A DNA stretch of 64,000 nt from contig NC_133114.1 of assembly GCF_022965805.1 (NCBI RefSeq), positions 6,716,261 to 6,780,260 on the forward strand, written 5' to 3'. Shown here one piece after another: positions 59,098 through 64,000 of the stretch (within the stretch, counting starts at the first letter, position 1; every line of letters begins with the position of its first letter). The translations under genes and the position numbers were made by a program. The notes under the pieces were generated by a model that searched no databases, had not been told where the DNA came from, and was given only the letters and a program-made list of their open reading frames with translations. Origin of the DNA: Primulina eburnea. Its lineage: Eukaryota; Streptophyta; Magnoliopsida; Lamiales; Gesneriaceae.

Positions 59098-59496
59098 ATG
59101 TCTGATTCGAGTGACTCAAGTCTTTCTCCTTTCTCTCTGGAGGCCAGGAAGGCCGAGATAGAAGATGAAGTCTTCTACGAAAGTTTGCATTACTGGGAGC
59201 GATTGCAGGAGCTTGAGCTTTTGTACAACTCTGGGGACGCCACCACTCCTGAATTGGTGGCAGAACTGAAGCAAGTGCGAAAGCACTTGAATATTGCTGT
59301 GTGGGTGGACGTCTTCAAAGACGGTCACATGTATCAGCTAATGCTCCGCAAGGAATTGAAGATCCTAAGGCGCATAGCTCATTCTCACAGCTTTCTCATG
59401 ACTGCTCCTTCTTCTCTATCTGTTTGGTTGAAATTTTGGATAATTGTTATGGAGGAGAAGTATGATGATGTAATCCAGACCAATATTTATAAGTAA
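59098..59496 (+). CDS. Antisense ORF 1 in copia element (132 aa, unknown)
   Basis: The ATG at 59098 (MSDSSDSSLSPFSLEARKAE) follows a TATA box by about 55 bp. The product is acidic and Ser-rich at the N-terminus, then helical with regular aromatic/Leu spacing (ESLHYWERLQELELLYN). It ends in a Trp-rich segment (SVWLKFWIIVMEEKYDD). It lies opposite in strand to gag, pol and the extra ORF. It resembles antisense ORF 2 weakly but over its length. I do not recognise the family, and there is no zinc finger or signal peptide. The intact frame contrasts with the decayed sense ORFs. Confidence 0.55.
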   Translation: MSDSSDSSLSPFSLEARKAEIEDEVFYESLHYWERLQELELLYNSGDATTPELVAELKQVRKHLNIAVWVDVFKDGHMYQLMLRKELKILRRIAHSHSFLMTAPSSLSVWLKFWIIVMEEKYDDVIQTNIYK

Positions 59497-59835
59497 TGAA
59501 ATATTTATCTGGTTTTAACTCTGTTTTTCTTTTTCCTGCAAATAATGAGTTGATTACTAACTGATCAGATAAACTGATATTAATTGACTCTGACTGAGAT
59601 CAGTTAACAATTAATAATTAGTAAAAGATACACTAATATCAGTTGAGGGTAAAAATATAATAATTGTTAAACTAGTATCAACTGATAATAAATAACTGGT
59701 GAAGAAAAAGCCTGGGTAATTGCGATGACGTTTCGGTTGGCTTTAGTCTTTTCAACTTCTTCACCATTTAATGTCACATGTCTATAAGTAAGATGATAGA
59801 AATGAGTTGTGAGATCATATCAATTCATTAAAATT
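59497..59835. other. Spacer between antisense ORFs
   Basis: AT-rich sequence with scattered CAGTT/AACTG words typical of this element. CTATAAGTA (59782-59790) lies about 53 bp before the ATG at 59836 and could be the second TATA box. Confidence 0.5.
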
Positions 59836-60281
59836 ATGGCAGATTCAGATATATCCGATGCTTCTGTGGTACTCAGAATCACGTAACTGAAGAGATGCGT
59901 CCGCATTTAGAGGAGTTAAAGAGAAGCATTGAGGAGAAAGTTTTGATGAAGGTCATGTCTGTATGGTACAAGATACATGATCTTCATTTTGTGTACCATA
60001 ATCGTTTACCTACTACTCGTGCACAAAGAGCAAGAGCTAGGAAGTATCGAGATGTGTTTAGTGTTTATCAAGTTACAGAACTGATCGAAGATCAAGCTCT
60101 GATTCATGCAATGCTCTGGACAGAGTGGCATCGACTGGATAAGCTTGAAAATTCTGAATCTTTCATAAATTTACGGATCCATGAACTTACCCATTGGTTG
60201 AATGAGTGGAAGAATTTTTTTGGATCTGAACTGAGTGGTGTAACTTGGCATCGTTTTTATTCAAATGTAAAATTTGATTGA
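59836..60281 (+). CDS. Antisense ORF 2 in copia element (128-148 aa, unknown)
   Basis: The main ORF starts at ATG 59895 (MRPHLEELKRSIEEK). An upstream ATG at 59836 (MADSDISDASVV) matches the Ser/Asp-rich start of ORF 1 but is in another frame and stops at 59884-59886. A single indel may therefore have shortened the protein. Shared pattern with ORF 1: SVWYKIHDLHFVYHN against HYWERLQELELLYN, and a late LxxWLNEWKNFF against VWLKFWIIV. It is convergent with pol, whose stop is at 60432. Confidence 0.5.
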
Positions 60282-60431
60282 CTCAGTGCTATCTTACTTT
60301 ATTTTTCTGTAATCAAATTATTGTTAACAGAAAGTTTATAACAAACTGACATATGATAGCTGACATCAGTTGACAGAAGGTAGTCACTTGTGAGAAATGA
60401 ATTTATAATCAAGACAGTATTAATAACAAGT

Positions 60432-60936
60432 TTATGATAGATCAATTAACCCAAGAATATTTCGAAAGTAAGAAAACTTAGCCTCGGGTAATGGTTTTGT
60501 GAAGATATCAGCTGCTTGCTGTTCAGTTGAAATGTATTCCAGTCGAATATCCTTCTTTAAAGCATGATCCCTAATGAAGTGATGCCTGACATCTATATGC
60601 ATGGTCCTTGAGTGAAAAACTGGAATGTAAGTGATGGCAATTTTGCTGGTATTATCACAAAATATGGGCGATTCAGTTGATGTTACTCCATAATCCTTCA
60701 GTTGTTGCTGAATCCAGATCAGTTGTGCACAACAGCTACCAGCAGCAAGATATTCTGCTTCTTTTGTTGAGGTAGCTATGGATGTCTGCTTTTTGCTGAA
60801 CCAAGAGATCAGTCTGTCTCCTAAGAACTGACAAGATCCACTTGTACTTTTGCGATCAAGCTTACATCCTGCATAATCTGCATCTGAATATCCAACTAAA
60901 TTGAAGGTGGAGTCTTTTGAATACCACTAGCCCAAC
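60432..60936 (-). pseudogene. RNase H C-terminal part, frameshifted
   Basis: One inserted base near 60934 shifts the frame. The continuation is open to TAA at 60432-60434 and contains [33 protein letters not shown] and ADIFTKPLPEAKF, the complete RNase H end of a copia pol. Confidence 0.85.
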
Positions 60937-62313
60937 ATTTTGTGTGTCCTTAAGATATCTCAGAATTCTTTTAGCAGCTGAGAAATGTGATTGCTTAGGG
61001 TTTGCTTGAAATCTGGCACACATACAGACAGCAAAAACAATATCAGGACGACTGGCTGTTAGGTACAACAATGAACCTATTAACCCTCTATATAATGTCG
61101 CCTCCACTGATATTCCCCCTTCGTCAGTGTCTAGTTTAACTGATGAGCTTATGGGAGTAGTTGCAGATGAACATGATTTCGTACCAAATTTCTTTAGCAA
61201 CTCCTTTGTATATTTTGTTTGACTAATGAATATACCAGTTTCCAGTTGCTTCACTTGCAGTCCAAGAAAGAATGTCAGTTCACCCATCATGCTCATTTCA
61301 AACTTGTCCTGCATTAACTTAGAAAACTTTTCGCACAATTTGGGGTTAGTTGACCCAAATATTATATCATCAACATAAATTTGAACTAATAGAATGTGAT
61401 TATTTTTAGTAAATTTGAACAAGGTCTCATCAACTGATCTGACTGAAAAGTCATGATCAGTTAGGAATTTTGAAAGAGTTTCGTGCCAAGCCCTGGGAGC
61501 TTGTTTAGGACCATATAATACTTTGTTCAAATAGTATACATGATCAAGAAGTTTGTGGTTTACAAAACCTGGAGGTTGTTCAACATATACTTCTTCTTGT
61601 AACTGACCGTTTAGGAATGCACTCTTCACATCCATCTGATAAACTTTGAAGTTTTTGTGAGATGCATAAGCAAGAAATATTCTGATTGCTTCCAATCTTG
61701 CAACTGAAGCATACGTCTCATCGTAGTCAATTCCTTCTTCTTGCCTATATCCTTGTGCTACTAGTCTTGCTTTGTTGCGTATAACTGAACCGTCCTCGTT
61801 CAGTTTATTCCTGTACACCCATTTTGTACCTATAATGGTTTTTGAAGTTGGTCTTGGAACTAATTTCCAGACGTTATTGTGAGTGAACTGATTCAGCTCT
61901 TCTTGCATAGCATTTACGATGTTAGGATCAGCAGGAGCTTCATCAGTTTTCTTTGGTTCCAGTTGTGAGACAAAGGCTGAATGAATAAATAAATTTAACA
62001 TTTGATTGCAAGTTCTTACTGGATCAAATGGATTTCCTATTATCAGTTGTGGTGGATGTGATTTTCTCCATCTGTACTCTGCATTTGTTGCATCAGCAAC
62101 TTCTTCAGTTGGTAACTGGATGCAGTTTTCAGCTTCAGTTGATGCCTCGTCAGCTGGTATTTGAATGTTATCATTTTTCTTTAATAACTGATTGTCAGCA
62201 TTGACTTCCTGCTCATTTAATTGATCCAATATCTCTGGTTCTGGTGTTTGAAAGATGTTTTGATTGTTATGACTTTCATCTTTGTCATCATCTTCCAAAC
62301 TGATATCTATAAA
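60862..62313 (-). pseudogene. RT of second copia element
   Basis: It contains [23 protein letters not shown] and [15 protein letters not shown], continuing toward RNase H. The preceding TGA at 62314-62316 is in frame with integrase, so integrase and RT were one ORF before that stop; CGA is a plausible original. Confidence 0.88.
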
Positions 62314-63306
62314 TCAATCAGCTAGCTCAACTTGATCAGTTGGCTTATCAGTTAGTACAGTTTCATCAAAATCAACATTCGCAGATTCATCAACATTTAA
62401 AGGTTTCTTATTAAAGACTCTATAAGCTGTACTAACTGATGAATATCCAAGGAATATTCCTTCTGCAGATTTGGCATCAAATGTTTTTAAATTATTTTTA
62501 CCATTATCATAAATAAAACATCTGCAGCCGAATATTTTGAAATAAGTGATTATACTTTTTCTTCCATGCCAGATCTCATATGATTTTTTCATATGATTCT
62601 TATTAATCATTGATCTGTTCTGAGTATAACACGCATTGTTTACTGCCTCTGCCCAAAATCTTTGAGAAATACCAGGATCAGCAAGAATTGTTCTAGCAGC
62701 TTCTTTAAGGGTCCGATTTCTTCTCTCAGCTACACCGTTTTGCTGAGGAGTTCTTGCTGCTGAGAGCTCATGCTTGATTCCAGCATTTTCTAGAAAGCTT
62801 GAAAGTGTTTGATTGATGAATTCAGTTCCTCGTTCAGATCTGATTCGATCAATCCCAACTGATTTTTCATTTAAAAGTCTTTTGAAGAGTTTAATCAGTT
62901 GTGCAGCCGTATGGTCCTTGGATTTGAGAAAGATAACCCAAGTAAATCTTGAAAAATCATCTACGACCACCAAGATGTATTTCATTCCCCCTAAGCTCAT
63001 GACTGATATTGGACCGAAGAGATCCATGTGCAATAGTTCTAAGCATCGGGATGAAGATTTACAGCCCTTGTTTTTGAAAGAAGAACGTACTTGTTTTCCA
63101 TACTGACATGCTGAGCAAAGTTTTTCTTTTGAAAAATCTATTTTGGGCAAACCAGTTACAAGTTCATGTTTACTCAGATAAGCAATGGATTTAAAGTTTA
63201 GATGATTTAACCTTTTATGCCACAACCAGTTTTGAGATGATTTTGAAGCAATAAAGCAAACTGGTGCATAAAGCTGAACATTCCAACTGAATTTGTATGT
63301 GTTTCC
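62314..63306 (-). pseudogene. Integrase of second copia element
   Basis: The GAG-pre-integrase zinc region (MWHKRLNHLNF, CSACQYGKQ) is followed by catalytic D, D, E at HMDLFGPISV, RSERGTEFIN (where Asp is usual, here Glu) and QNGVAERRNR. A TGA at 63307-63309 separates it from protease in the same frame. The RSERGTEF change alters a position normally catalytic Asp, suggesting an inactive enzyme. Confidence 0.85.
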
Positions 63307-64000
63307 TCATCGTTTGCCAGTTAGTATGATTTCATCAGTTGCTGTTTTAACTAAGCATGAATTTTTATCAAATTGTACCGAGAATCCATTGTCGCATAAC
63401 TGACTGATGCTAATCAAGTTATACTTCAGATTCTTTACTAATAAAACATCTTTAATAGTAAAGTTACCATGGATAAGCTTACCCTTACCCACGATTTTAC
63501 ATTTGGAATTATCTCCGAAACTGATGTTTGGACCACTATATTTGGTAAGTTGAGATAGCATACTTGCATCTCCTGTCATATGTCGTGAGCAACCGCTGTC
63601 CAAATACCATATTGAATTTTTATATGTACCTGTTACCTGCAAGCACACACATAATATGATTTGGTACCCATATCTATTTGGGTCCAAAACTTATTAGTCC
63701 CTTTGGAACCCATACTTGGATTAGTCTAACTGACTTTCCAGTAGCCATGTTCCAAATTATTTTTTCTCGGCTTCTGTGTGTTAGGTGTGAGGTGTACAGA
63801 TGACACAGTATGCATTTTAGCTTGGTTCAACTGATTGTTTAGTCTATATCTTTTCTGGACTGGTTTGCAGTTATAATAATTTGAATAGTTATTTGAATAG
63901 TTCTTGCTAAATCTTTTTTATGAATGACTTTCTGAGTCAGTATAAATTTTTGGACTGTAACCAACTCCATGTCTTCTGGCCTTATACCTATTCTCAATAG
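63307..64000 (-). pseudogene. Gag C-terminus and protease of second copia element
   Basis: The protease motif [14 protein letters not shown] lies near 63570-63610, preceded by gag-linker sequence (for example KNNLEHGYWKVS) that runs to the window edge with frame breaks. The 5' part of gag is beyond position 64000. Confidence 0.75.

Larger units (their letters stand above)
44240..64000 (-). mobile_element. Ty1/copia element with extra envelope-position and antisense ORFs
   Basis: Minus-strand order from the right window edge: end of gag/protease (about 64000-63307), integrase (62314-63225), RT-RNase H (60432-62298), a spacer holding two plus-strand ORFs, a long extra ORF (58760-57390 + 47010-45583), polypurine tract and 3' LTR (44240-45210). 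A full-length gypsy element (47011-57384) interrupts the extra ORF. The 5' LTR and most of gag are outside the window. A long ORF after pol is the hallmark of the SIRE/Maximus lineage, so that lineage is my best guess. Confidence 0.85.

Overview
This window is heterochromatin-like DNA from a flowering plant. It is almost entirely nested transposable elements, and I see no ordinary single-copy host gene, rRNA or tRNA gene. The organism call rests on plant-type Ty3/gypsy chromoviruses and Ty1/copia elements primed by initiator-Met tRNA, a MuDR-type (MULE) transposase, a plant mobile domain (PMD) gene and GT-AG introns. A eudicot is likely. From memory only, the envelope-position ORF at 45.6-58.8 kb resembles hypothetical proteins of asterids (Lamiales); I hold that loosely.

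Layout, 1-44 kb. The oldest layer is a MULE. Its transposase is split into 8384-9132 and 36028-37711 (+), and a convergent PMD (MAIN-like) pseudogene lies at 38387-40800 (-). Upstream, a Tekay/Del-like Ty3/gypsy array (1-8378, +) is a collapsed tandem dimer. Between the transposase halves sits a solo LTR of the same family in the other orientation (9133-9744 + 34308-36027). That LTR is broken by a Ty1/copia tandem array (9745-34302, -, TSD CTTCT) with the order LTR-internal-LTR-internal-LTR-truncated remnant. The array in turn hosts a 1.27-kb solo LTR (14762-16034, TSD CTAGT) in one gag. Its middle LTR carries a Ty3/gypsy tandem array (18227-27300, TSD TTAAT) of three 1509-bp LTRs around two identically deleted internal regions. 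The flank at 40.8-44.2 kb is AT-rich, with an array of CAAGTCACGCC/GGCGTGACTTG palindromes and a MITE.

Layout, 44-64 kb. A second Ty1/copia element (-, 44240 to beyond the window end) has a pol, a long ORF in the envelope position, and two related antisense ORFs (+) between them. It is interrupted by a full-length Tekay-like Ty3/gypsy element (47011-57384, TSD TGTAG) with 2.7-kb LTRs and a candidate 174-nt intron between gag and protease.

Nearly all coding regions are decayed. Many stops fit C-to-T change at methylated CG, CHG or CHH sites. The main novelties are: (i) arrays of short palindromes just upstream of the TATA box in LTRs of unrelated families, including an identical 18-mer in a copia and a gypsy LTR; (ii) the duplicated antisense ORF pair, each with its own TATA box; (iii) three independent tandem LTR arrays; (iv) the MULE+PMD gene pair beside a palindrome array; (v) the gag-pro intron.
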